A stretch of 40,462 nt of DNA from a virus: IMG/VR virus record IMGVR_UViG_3300020462_000016, positions 1 to 40,462 of that record. The stretch is one strand, 5' to 3'. Under the pieces are notes generated by a model. The model was not told where the DNA came from and did not search any database. It worked only from the letters and a program-made list of their open reading frames with translations. Within the stretch, counting starts at the first letter, position 1, and each line of letters begins with the position of its first letter. The position numbers and the translations under genes were made by a program. Positions 20,724 to 26,166 of this stretch are shown here, piece by piece.

Positions 20724-20900
20724 ATGGATAAAACAGTATTTTGGTCACAAGATGCAGACTTTGATAAAGAGTTCAAAGGTGGAATGTATGTTCGTTCCGA
20801 TTTGGGTAAGTCTTTTGCAAAGTGGAAGGACAATGTAAAAATTGTCGGCATCGCTATTGATGACTCAAATGAAGTTGAATTCATCGTTGATGAAAACTAG
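20724..20900 (+). CDS. Small hypothetical protein downstream of ncRNA 2
   Basis: A 58-residue protein beginning 'MDKTVFWSQDADFDKEFKGG', then a beta-rich end ('VKIVGIAIDDSNEVEFIVDE'). ATG 20724 follows AAAGGAG; a frame from 20700 would start inside the closing helix of ncRNA 2. Its ribosome site is just outside that helix, so RNA folding could control its translation. Confidence 0.7.
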   Translation: MDKTVFWSQDADFDKEFKGGMYVRSDLGKSFAKWKDNVKIVGIAIDDSNEVEFIVDEN

Positions 20901-20901
20901 A

Positions 20902-20917
20902 GTGGCCGAAAGGCCAC
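20902..20917 (+). terminator. GTGGCC-GAAA-GGCCAC hairpin
   Basis: A perfect 6-bp hairpin with a GAAA tetraloop, directly after the stop at 20900 and without a T-run. It precedes element B7. Confidence 0.5.
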
Positions 20918-20931
20918 ATCTGGTTATAAAG

Positions 20932-20957
20932 TTCTGACTCTTTTAGTGGATCTAATG
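20932..20957 (+). promoter_or_regulatory. Intergenic element B7: TTCTGACT-N12-CTAATG
   Basis: TTCTGACT is at 20932-20939 and CTAATG at 20952-20957, then CGATATAG. Confidence 0.6.
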
Positions 20958-21009
20958 CGATATAGCTTTAAGATCATTTACCAGATAACCAAAAAAATTT
21001 AAAAACTAT

Positions 21010-21038
21010 GTAACCAAACTAAAGAAAGGATAGTCTAA
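21010..21038 (+). promoter_or_regulatory. ECF-like promoter A15: GTAACC-N17-GTCTAA
   Basis: The boxes at 21010-21015 and 21033-21038 are 17 bases apart. The ATG at 21045 is 6 bases after the -10, implying a leaderless message. Confidence 0.7.
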
Positions 21039-21044
21039 GTTCGT

Positions 21045-21152
21045 ATGATAGGAATATTAGATATGCTGTTGAAAGAAATGGCAAAAAATAAAAAACAAAA
21101 AAAATTAGAAAATGATGTAACCAATATGGAGAAATCAAAGTCTAATAAGTAA
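21045..21152 (+). CDS. Mini-protein family member 2 (35 aa, MIGILDMLLKEMA...)
   Basis: A 35-residue frame with the shared head MIGILDMLLKEMAKN and a Lys-rich tail, similar to 16021 and 22808. There is no ribosome site; the ATG sits at the predicted start of promoter A15 transcripts. The following promoter, A16, lies inside this frame, so the last third may be translated promoter sequence rather than selected protein. Confidence 0.6.
   Translation: MIGILDMLLKEMAKNKKQKKLENDVTNMEKSKSNK
21117..21145 (+). promoter_or_regulatory. ECF-like promoter A16 inside a reading frame
   Basis: The boxes at 21117-21122 and 21140-21145 are 17 bases apart and lie within the mini-protein frame. It serves the KTSC gene at 21174. 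Confidence 0.75.
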
Positions 21153-21173
21153 GCAACTAAAGGAGTTGATTAT

Positions 21174-21425
21174 ATGTTCTTTAAAAGAGCAAGAATTTTT
21201 GGTAGTCCCAAAAGTTCGGTAATACAAACAATTGCTTATATAAGTGATTGGAAAGAGCGAAATTTATTCGTTACTTTTAACAGTGGAGCTACCTATAAAT
21301 ATAGTGATGTTCCATTTTCTCATTATAAGACATTGGCAAAAGTCAATAAGTCCGATGAGAGTTTAGGTAGTATCTTTAACGATACTATCAAAGGTAGTGG
21401 CTACGCTTATACAAGAGTTGTATGA
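21174..21425 (+). CDS. KTSC-domain protein
   Basis: An 83-residue protein that is one KTSC domain: 'SSVIQTIAYISDWKERNLFV', 'FNSGATYKYSDVPFSHYKTL', 'KSDESLGSIFNDTIKG'. The domain is a small fold found alone in phages and fused to bacterial stress or Lys-tRNA-synthetase proteins; its role is unclear. It starts behind AAAGGAG and overlaps the next gene by ATGA. Confidence 0.8.
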   Translation: MFFKRARIFGSPKSSVIQTIAYISDWKERNLFVTFNSGATYKYSDVPFSHYKTLAKVNKSDESLGSIFNDTIKGSGYAYTRVV

Positions 21426-21535
21426 GCGTTCCATTATTTGAGTGTGATGAGTGTTACAACGAATTCGCACCAGAAGAGGATTACCAAAAAATTTGTAATC
21501 CATGTGCCGATTTGGTTATAGCTAAATTAATTTAA
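21422..21535 (+). CDS. Mini zinc-ribbon protein (37 aa)
   Basis: A 37-residue acidic frame with two CxxC pairs ('CDECYNEFAPEEDYQKICNP', then C). It is coupled to the KTSC gene by ATGA, and promoter A17 starts 6 bases after its stop. Likely real on cysteine spacing and packing. Function unknown. Confidence 0.6.
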   Translation: MSVPLFECDECYNEFAPEEDYQKICNPCADLVIAKLI

Positions 21536-21541
21536 TTAGCT

Positions 21542-21570
21542 GTAACCTTTTCTGTACTTTTATAGTCTAA
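21542..21570 (+). promoter_or_regulatory. ECF-like promoter A17: GTAACC-N17-GTCTAA
   Basis: The boxes at 21542-21547 and 21565-21570 are 17 bases apart, followed by AACAACAAAGGAG and the ATG at 21597. Confidence 0.75.
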
Positions 21571-21596
21571 GTATTAGAGAACAACAAAGGAGAGAT

Positions 21597-21797
21597 ATGG
21601 AGTTCGCAAATAATGTTGAATTTACAGCATTTGTTATTATGGTTGGCTTAATAGGAGCTGTAGCTTTTATGGTCTTTAGTTCTATTCTTAATGATAGGAA
21701 AGAAAGACACCGCCAAACAGCTAGAGATTTGAGAGAGATTAAAACAAAACTTTCTCTTATTGAAAGTAAGCTTAAAAATCAAGTGAGTAGCTACTAA
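21597..21797 (+). CDS. Small single-pass membrane protein (66 aa)
   Basis: A 66-residue protein with one hydrophobic segment at about residues 9-29 ('FTAFVIMVGLIGAVAFMVFS'), then a charged helical, coiled-coil-like tail. It probably lies in the inner membrane with the tail in the cytoplasm. It forms a pair with the next membrane protein (TAATG). A holin or superinfection-exclusion role is possible but the usual lysis neighbours are absent. Confidence 0.7.
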   Translation: MEFANNVEFTAFVIMVGLIGAVAFMVFSSILNDRKERHRQTARDLREIKTKLSLIESKLKNQVSSY

Positions 21798-21925
21798 TGT
21801 GGCTACTACTTGACTTTTCTGGAAATGGAATATTTAACACTTTAGACATAATCCTAATATGGTGTTATGGAGTTATGGCTGTAGTGTTTTATAAAACTGT
21901 TATCAAAAAAGTTTTAGGTAAATAA
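21797..21925 (+). CDS. Tiny membrane protein (42 aa)
   Basis: A 42-residue frame coupled to the previous gene by TAATG. It has a hydrophobic segment at about residues 14-33 ('NTLDIILIWCYGVMAVVFYK') and a basic end. Two small membrane proteins under one ECF-like promoter suggest a shared membrane function. Function unknown. Confidence 0.6.
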   Translation: MWLLLDFSGNGIFNTLDIILIWCYGVMAVVFYKTVIKKVLGK

Positions 21926-21962
21926 TGTATCTATGTAACTGTATGAATTTAATTTATATTAG

Positions 21963-21990
21963 TTGCATAGTTAGATTGATTTATTATACT
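21963..21990 (+). promoter_or_regulatory. Sigma-70-type promoter TTGCAT-N16-TATACT
   Basis: TTGCAT is at 21963-21968 and TATACT at 21985-21990, 16 bases apart. Both hexamers and the spacing are identical to those at 23259-23286. It serves the gene at 22017. Confidence 0.75.
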
Positions 21991-22016
21991 GAAAGAAATA
22001 ACAACAAAGGAGAAAT

Positions 22017-22289
22017 ATGAATAACTTATACACAACAGATACTGTTGAAAAGCAAAGAAAAGAAATGGATAGAAAACTAGCTAACCATTACAACGCAAGT
22101 AATTGCGATGAAATGGAAAAGCCATTAGTTGAGTATCCAGAGTATTACACAAACAGCGAAGGTGTAATAATGGAGTTAGTTGAAGTAATTAAAAACACTT
22201 CAAAGAGCTGTCCAAAAAAACACAACAGTGATACAGCTGTTTATAAAATATTTGATGGAGCTTTAGGTTACGATAACCTAAGACTATAA
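22017..22289 (+). CDS. Hypothetical protein, paralogue A (CPKxHN...TAVYK)
   Basis: A 90-residue protein paralogous to that at 23465. Shared features are a similar N-terminus (NLYTTDTVEKQRKEM here), a central Cys and EKP, and a C-terminal block 'CPKKHNSDTAVYKIFDGALG'. The two conserved Cys and one His could bind metal, but the spacing is unusual. It has a sigma-70-type promoter instead of the ECF-like type, suggesting expression by host polymerase early in infection. Confidence 0.75.
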   Translation: MNNLYTTDTVEKQRKEMDRKLANHYNASNCDEMEKPLVEYPEYYTNSEGVIMELVEVIKNTSKSCPKKHNSDTAVYKIFDGALGYDNLRL

Positions 22290-22327
22290 AATAAACAAAG
22301 GACAAGAAAGAGTTAGGACCCAAAAGG

Positions 22328-22353
22328 TTCTGACTCTTTTCTTATGTCTAATG
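22328..22353 (+). promoter_or_regulatory. Intergenic element B8: TTCTGACT-N12-CTAATG
   Basis: TTCTGACT is at 22328-22335 and CTAATG at 22348-22353, then AAATATAGATAGAC. A CTGATCTTGACCAGATCA stretch follows. Confidence 0.6.
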
Positions 22354-22446
22354 CTAAATATAGATAGACATACCCCTATATGGATCTTGATTTTCTGATC
22401 TTGACCAGATCATAGGGGGTAGGCCAAAAAAAAAATAATTTTTTAT

Positions 22447-22474
22447 GTAACCTTTTAAAAGTATGACAGTCTAA
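22447..22474 (+). promoter_or_regulatory. ECF-like promoter A18: GTAACC-N16-GTCTAA
   Basis: The boxes at 22447-22452 and 22469-22474 are 16 bases apart. It serves the genes at 22506 and 22808. Confidence 0.75.
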
Positions 22475-22505
22475 TTCTATGTAGGCAAAAATAAAGGAGA
22501 TTATT

Positions 22506-22808
22506 ATGGCTATAACCGAACATGTAACTCGTGAACATTTTGTTCATAGGTTCATGACAATGCGACCAAATCAATTTAGTTATGGGGGCTTATCTGCTCT
22601 TTACGATTATTTGGACGATTTGAGCGAAGATATGCACAAAGACATTGAATTAGATGTCATTGCGATATGTTGTGAATATGCCGAGTACGACTCAATAGAA
22701 GAAGTACTAAAAGATTACGACCTAATAAAAGATAGGGAAGACCTTGAAGATAATACAGTTGTAATTGATATACCCAACGAAAAAAGTTTAATTATAGGGC
22801 AATTCTAA
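22506..22808 (+). CDS. Phage hypothetical protein (ALYDYLDDL / CCEYAEY type)
   Basis: A 100-residue acidic protein with 'GLSALYDYLDDLSED' and 'LDVIAICCEYAEYDSIEE'. This pattern recurs in small proteins of many phages, but its function is unknown to me. It follows promoter A18 and AAAGGAG. Its stop overlaps the ATG of the mini-protein gene (TAATG). Confidence 0.75.
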   Translation: MAITEHVTREHFVHRFMTMRPNQFSYGGLSALYDYLDDLSEDMHKDIELDVIAICCEYAEYDSIEEVLKDYDLIKDREDLEDNTVVIDIPNEKSLIIGQF

Positions 22809-22876
22809 TGATTGGTTTATTAGATTTGTTACTTAAAGAAAACGCAAGGCGAAAGAAAGAAAACAAAAATTCTTAA
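22808..22876 (+). CDS. Mini-protein family member 3 (22 aa, MIGLLDLLLKENA...)
   Basis: A 22-residue frame, MIGLLDLLLKENARRKK followed by ENKNS, at a TAATG junction. It matches the heads of the mini-proteins at 16021 and 21045. Recurrence of the same short amphipathic-basic sequence in three places argues that it is translated. Confidence 0.6.
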   Translation: MIGLLDLLLKENARRKKENKNS

Positions 22877-22902
22877 TTGTTCTTGTTGGGTATGAGACAA
22901 TA

Positions 22903-22944
22903 GCAAACCAGGGGGGCAGCAATGCTCCCCTATTTGCATTTTAT
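22903..22944 (+). terminator. Probable intrinsic terminator
   Basis: GCAAA-CC-AGGGG (22903-22914) pairs with CCCCT-AT-TTGC (22927-22937), followed by ATTTTATT. Element B9 starts at the end of this tail. Confidence 0.6.
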
Positions 22945-22969
22945 TCTGACTCTTTGGATCTACCTATGG
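22944..22969 (+). promoter_or_regulatory. Degenerate intergenic element B9: TTCTGACT-N12-CTATGG
   Basis: TTCTGACTCTTT is intact at 22944-22955, but the downstream half is CTATGG. The following 290 bases hold no credible gene, only AT-rich sequence and the next promoter. Confidence 0.45.
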
Positions 22970-23258
22970 AGAAGGCCTTTAGGACCTGGAGCAGTTTAGA
23001 TCCTGCTGATCCTCGAACATTTGTTCTGATCCCCTTATTGCAAATCATTTGCATTAATCAAAATATACAAAACCCTTTAATTCCTGGATTTTTACAAATA
23101 CCCTCTATTTGCCATTTAAAGCCCCTTGTAGAAGTTTTACCCCCCTTTAGCTGTTGGGTATGGAGAAGGACAGCATAGCCTCTTAGAAACGATTTAAAGG
23201 CATACAATATATAGTATGTCTGTATGAAAAAAAATATACCCTTTTTCTATATATAGAG

Positions 23259-23286
23259 TTGCATATAGTTCTCATATCTGTATACT
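23259..23286 (+). promoter_or_regulatory. Sigma-70-type promoter TTGCAT-N16-TATACT
   Basis: TTGCAT is at 23259-23264 and TATACT at 23281-23286. The hexamers and spacing are identical to those of the promoter at 21963. A TTG start lies 8 bases after the -10. Confidence 0.75.
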
Positions 23287-23294
23287 GATATTAA

Positions 23295-23450
23295 TTGGAT
23301 AACACAGAGCAACCGAAATCTGAAACCAAGAAGAGCAAGAAGAAATTCTTGAGAAGTGAAAAATTTACTCAACTGCTTTCACACAATAAGAAAAACTTAT
23401 TGAATGAAAATATTCAATATGGATATTTTCATAGAATAAGCAACCATTAA
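23295..23450 (+). CDS. Probable leaderless basic protein (51 aa, TTG start)
   Basis: A 51-residue frame from TTG 23295: 'MDNTEQPKSETKKSKKKFLR', Lys-rich, ending 'GYFHRISNH'. The start codon sits where the transcript from the adjacent promoter should begin, fitting leaderless translation. The stop lies just before the ribosome site of the 23465 gene. Without a homologue its status is moderate. Confidence 0.5.
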   Translation: MDNTEQPKSETKKSKKKFLRSEKFTQLLSHNKKNLLNENIQYGYFHRISNH

Positions 23451-23464
23451 CAAAGGAGAAAAAA

Positions 23465-23758
23465 ATGGAAACACTATTCAACACAGAGACTAGAGAAGAA
23501 CAGCAAAAAGAACTCAATGCGAAGAAACCATTTCACATTGACAACTTAGCTACTAGTTGCAACCACTTAGAAAAACCTGCCGACAATTTCGAGGAGTACA
23601 AAGAACACCCCGAATTAGGGCTTATGGTTCTTGATTATATAATCGAGAATAATTCTAAGCGTTGTCCGAAAATACATAATGGTAATACTGCAGTTTATAA
23701 GCAGTACAAAGGAGCTAAGGGGTACGACGATTTAGTATCCCTTAACACTCCGAGATGA
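23465..23758 (+). CDS. Hypothetical protein, paralogue B (CPKxHN...TAVYK)
   Basis: A 97-residue paralogue of the 22017 protein. It shares 'TETREEQQKELN', a central C..LEKP and the C-terminal block 'CPKIHNGNTAVYKQYKGAKG'. ATG 23465 follows AACAAAGGAG. It is transcribed from the same kind of sigma-70-type promoter as its paralogue. The duplication is old enough for much divergence, so both copies are probably in use. Confidence 0.75.
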   Translation: METLFNTETREEQQKELNAKKPFHIDNLATSCNHLEKPADNFEEYKEHPELGLMVLDYIIENNSKRCPKIHNGNTAVYKQYKGAKGYDDLVSLNTPR

Positions 23759-23883
23759 AGTTAAAATTTCATCAACCAATACTAAATAATAAAGAGCTAG
23801 ACAAAAAGGAGAAGAGGGCAAACCTCTTCTCCTCTAGCTCCAGGGATACGAACAACAAGGAGATAGACATTGAAAAAAATTAA
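23755..23883 (+). CDS. Possible 42-aa protein overlapping a large hairpin
   Basis: A 42-residue Lys/Asn/Ser-rich frame coupled to the previous gene by ATGA. Its middle codons are the arms of a strong hairpin (23794-23840), which explains the charged-then-Ser-rich composition. It may be only a by-product of that structure. Low confidence. Confidence 0.3.
   Translation: MKLKFHQPILNNKELDKKEKRANLFSSSSRDTNNKEIDIEKN
23794..23840 (+). terminator. Large stem-loop (18 paired bases)
   Basis: GAGCTAG and AGGAGAAGAGG pair with CCTCTTCTCCT and CTAGCTC around a GCAAA loop, with a 6-base bulge on the left side only. There is no T-run. It is probably a 3' end or processing signal for the gene at 23465. Confidence 0.55.
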
Positions 23884-23983
23884 GATTGAATTAATTTCTA
23901 TACTATGTACTTTATTTAATATCGAAGTATACAAAGATGATGACATTGTATATTTATATAAAGGCATACATTTAGAAAATTAA
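23870..23983 (+). CDS. Small hypothetical protein (37 aa, TTG start)
   Basis: A 37-residue frame from TTG 23870 behind ACAAGGAGATAG: 'MKKIKIELISILCTLFNIEV', then an aromatic end. It is the last frame before the intrinsic terminator at 24003. Hydrophobic residues alternate with charge; function not recognised. Confidence 0.5.
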   Translation: MKKIKIELISILCTLFNIEVYKDDDIVYLYKGIHLEN

Positions 23984-24002
23984 TTCTAATATAAAAAATT
24001 AA

Positions 24003-24040
24003 AGAGCAGGAGGGGGGCAACCTTTTCCTGCTTTTTTTTT
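24003..24040 (+). terminator. Intrinsic terminator
   Basis: AGCAGGA pairs with TCCTGCT, followed by a run of nine to ten T. This is the clearest rho-independent terminator of the small-gene island and marks its right end. Confidence 0.85.
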
Positions 24041-24114
24041 GCTCTAAAATAATTTGGCAGGGGGTGGATCAATAAAATTTTTTATGATCTGGAATTATTC
24101 ACAAATGCACAAAG

Positions 24115-24143
24115 TTTTCACAACCTATACCCCATTGTGAAAA
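24115..24143. promoter_or_regulatory. Inverted repeat TTTTCACAA-N11-TTGTGAAAA
   Basis: A perfect 9-bp dyad with an 11-base centre, typical of an operator for a dimeric regulator. A third TTCACAA lies just upstream at about 24098. It stands in a 580-base span between the island terminator and the terminase-like gene. Confidence 0.5.
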
Positions 24144-24224
24144 TCGCTAGAATTTTTTTTTCTGCTGCTATATACTACCAAGAACGCCGATGATATATTT
24201 CAAGGTAAGAGCAGATTTCGCACC

Positions 24225-24404
24225 TTATAGTTCATCATCTAGGTCGTCCCAACCATAGACTTCACAGAATTCTTTATTGTTTGTTTCTTCTTCCATAACC
24301 ATCAATTCTCTACCGTTTGAGAGAATCTGTTGCCAGATCCCCTCATGTAGACGATAGACTATATCTCGAGGATAGTATTTAAAGTATAGTCTACAATTCC
24401 AGAA
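24225..24404 (-). pseudogene. Minus-strand open frame lacking a usable start (remnant or frameshift)
   Basis: On the minus strand about 58 codons are open and read like a phage protein: '...YYPRDIVYRLHEGIWQQI', '...NNKEFCEVYGWDDLDDEL'. No ATG, GTG or TTG start lies in the first half. An ATG at 24408 is in another frame and meets a stop after five codons. One missing or extra base would join them. It is either a decayed gene, a sequencing error, or a short protein starting at the internal ATG. Confidence 0.35.
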
Positions 24405-24564
24405 TCATAGCTATTTTTAAAAAAATCTGGGGGTACCCCACAGTTCCCATATAGGGTCTTTTTACTCTCTTATCTCTTACTGTTTTTTTATTTATTTATA
24501 TGGATATATGTAATAACAAATTCCCTTTTCCTACAAATACATGTGTTAAAATAGATATATAACT

Positions 24565-24960
24565 ATGGGTAGACCAATCAAACTAAATGAAGATAAAATG
24601 CAACAGGTGTGCAAGTGGCTCACTGCAGGACATTTCATTGAACAAGCTGCATCTTTGAGTGGTGTAAGTTCAAGTAGTATATACAATTGGCTTTCTAAAG
24701 GCAAGGCTGACCAGGATGCCGGAGAGCAAACAATTTATTCAGAGTTTTTGGACAGGGTAATCGAAAGTAAAGCAAAAGCAGAAGCACTGTTTTTAAACAC
24801 AGTTAGACAGGCTGCACAGAACGGAGTGTGGCAAGCTGCAACATGGTATTTGGAACGATCTAACCCAAGATGGAACAAAGAACTACAGAAACAACTCGTA
24901 GAACAGGCTCAACTAGAAGCACAATCTGAAGAAGTCATAGAGATTCAATACTCGAAATAG
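24565..24960 (+). CDS. Terminase small-subunit-like HTH protein
   Basis: A 131-residue protein with the small-terminase layout. It opens 'MGRPIKLNEDKMQQVCKWL', then an HTH ('EQAASLSGVSSSSIYNWLSK'), a central helical part and an acidic end. It should recognise the packaging site and load the large terminase. The large subunit is 3.6 kb downstream, farther than usual, so a transcription-regulator role remains possible. There is no ribosome site; a TTAAAAT box lies 12 bases before the ATG. Confidence 0.65.
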   Translation: MGRPIKLNEDKMQQVCKWLTAGHFIEQAASLSGVSSSSIYNWLSKGKADQDAGEQTIYSEFLDRVIESKAKAEALFLNTVRQAAQNGVWQAATWYLERSNPRWNKELQKQLVEQAQLEAQSEEVIEIQYSK

Positions 24961-25125
24961 GTAGCGTTCCGCGCCAATGCCTTAATGAAATTTCGAAATA
25001 ACTGATTACAAATTTTTTTTTATTTCCGAATGGATCTGTATATTTGTTTGGGCCTGGATGTATTTGCCCAGGGGAAAAGCTAAAGGGACCCCGAAGAGTC
25101 CCCTTAACCAACAAAGGAGGACACT

Positions 25126-25182
25126 ATGAGTTTTCAAAGAGAAATACGAATCGCTCTCAGATCATATTGTCTTAATCTATAG
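25126..25182 (+). CDS. Possible 18-aa leader peptide
   Basis: ATG 25126 follows a perfect AACAAAGGAGG site. The frame reads MSFQREIRIALRSYCLNL and stops. A GGGAC/GTCCC hairpin lies just upstream. The strong ribosome site is the only support; it may be the remnant of a longer gene. Confidence 0.35.
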   Translation: MSFQREIRIALRSYCLNL

Positions 25183-25595
25183 TATATATCTAGATTTTAT
25201 GGTATATCAAGTCAATAAGGGTATCTTTATTGCGAAGTCAATGTTTATAGGGTTTTTAAAGCCAGATTTTTCTATGTTTTGCAGATGGGTTGCACTGTTA
25301 TAGGTGATACATACTAGATATGGTATACCAATCTGTTGTACCACTATATGTAGGGTGTAACGATATTTTGGCCCCTAGGGTACCAGATCCTTTAACCCCT
25401 AGGGGTAACGCAAACTTGGCACTAACTATACCTAATTAACTATACCTATATAACTAAACCTACAGGATGGGAGGAAAGACAATAGGGGGGTGTATCGGTT
25501 TAATCCGAATATTCTAGATCCGAATATATATAGAAATGTATGGGTATATAGATATAGGGAAGTGTAAATATATATAAAAAAAGATAAAAAAGTAT

Positions 25596-25623
25596 GTAAC
25601 CTTTTTAAATTAAGTAAGTCTAA
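25596..25623 (+). promoter_or_regulatory. ECF-like promoter A19: GTAACC-N16-GTCTAA
   Basis: The boxes at 25596-25601 and 25618-25623 are 16 bases apart. It is the last copy in the window and serves the operon starting at 25719, with a leader of about 90 bases that also contains a TATAAT box at about 25687. Confidence 0.7.
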
Positions 25624-25718
25624 ATTTAGGACGGGAAAAGATATAGTAATATATTTTTCAAATTCTAAGCATATATATATTATTCATATATAATACTTAA
25701 ATAAACAAAAGGAGAACT

Positions 25719-26138
25719 ATGGAAAATAGTAACGAAGAAGAGATAAGAAATAGAGCTGTAAGAAACTCTAATGCTATTCGAGCCAATTGGTCACAATATC
25801 AAAGTGCGTCAACTATGGGTCGAACAATTCCTGACTTCAACCCTTTCATATTAGATGATGATATGGCCTGGGCTAAGAAGAAGACAGGTAAAGGTAGGGC
25901 TAGTATCTATTTCACAGAAAAGATACAAAAGTTCATGAATGACAATCCTAATAAATGGATTTGTGTTTATGAAGAGCAAGGTCTTCCAATGGAGACTGCT
26001 AGAAAACTAGCTAACACTTTAAGATCATCTGCTGCTTATTTTGGAAACAAGAATCCAAACTTTAAATACAAAGTTGTAACTAAAGGTGTTGGTAATGTTT
26101 TATTAGCTGCAGGACTTTTCGATACAGATGACGAGTAA
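25719..26138 (+). CDS. Hypothetical protein (139 aa)
   Basis: A 139-residue protein with a basic core ('WAKKKTGKGRASIYFTEKIQ', 'METARKLANTLRSSAAYFGN') and an acidic end. It could bind nucleic acid, but no family is recognised. It starts behind AAAGGAG as first gene of a six-gene operon that leads into the terminase. It overlaps or abuts the next gene. Confidence 0.7.
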   Translation: MENSNEEEIRNRAVRNSNAIRANWSQYQSASTMGRTIPDFNPFILDDDMAWAKKKTGKGRASIYFTEKIQKFMNDNPNKWICVYEEQGLPMETARKLANTLRSSAAYFGNKNPNFKYKVVTKGVGNVLLAAGLFDTDDE

Positions 26139-26166
26139 TGACTTAACTCCGATAGGAGATTCCAAC

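Larger units (their letters stand above)
24961..25718. other. 758-base intergenic region with palindromes and repeats
   Basis: No gene of normal size. It holds a hairpin with the arms GGGAC/GTCCC near 25085, an 18-codon frame at 25126, and CCCCTAGGG at 25372. The perfect palindrome ACCCCTAGGGGT is at 25395-25406. Repeated ACTATACCTA motifs and twin TCCGAATAT motifs follow. Long AT-rich runs precede promoter A19. Being next to terminase genes, a packaging site or an origin would fit, but nothing decides between them. Confidence 0.4.

Noticed and set aside
13691-22969. Reading the B elements as ordinary -35/-10 promoters
   Set aside because: CTGACT and TATAGAT are about 22-26 bases apart and vary, and CTGACT to TTAATG is only 12; neither fits the 16-18 spacing seen in the other promoters.
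22954-23178. 74-codon plus-strand open frame
   Set aside because: It starts in the degenerate B9 element without a ribosome site, has a Pro/Ile-rich non-protein-like composition and covers the spacer before the 23259 promoter.
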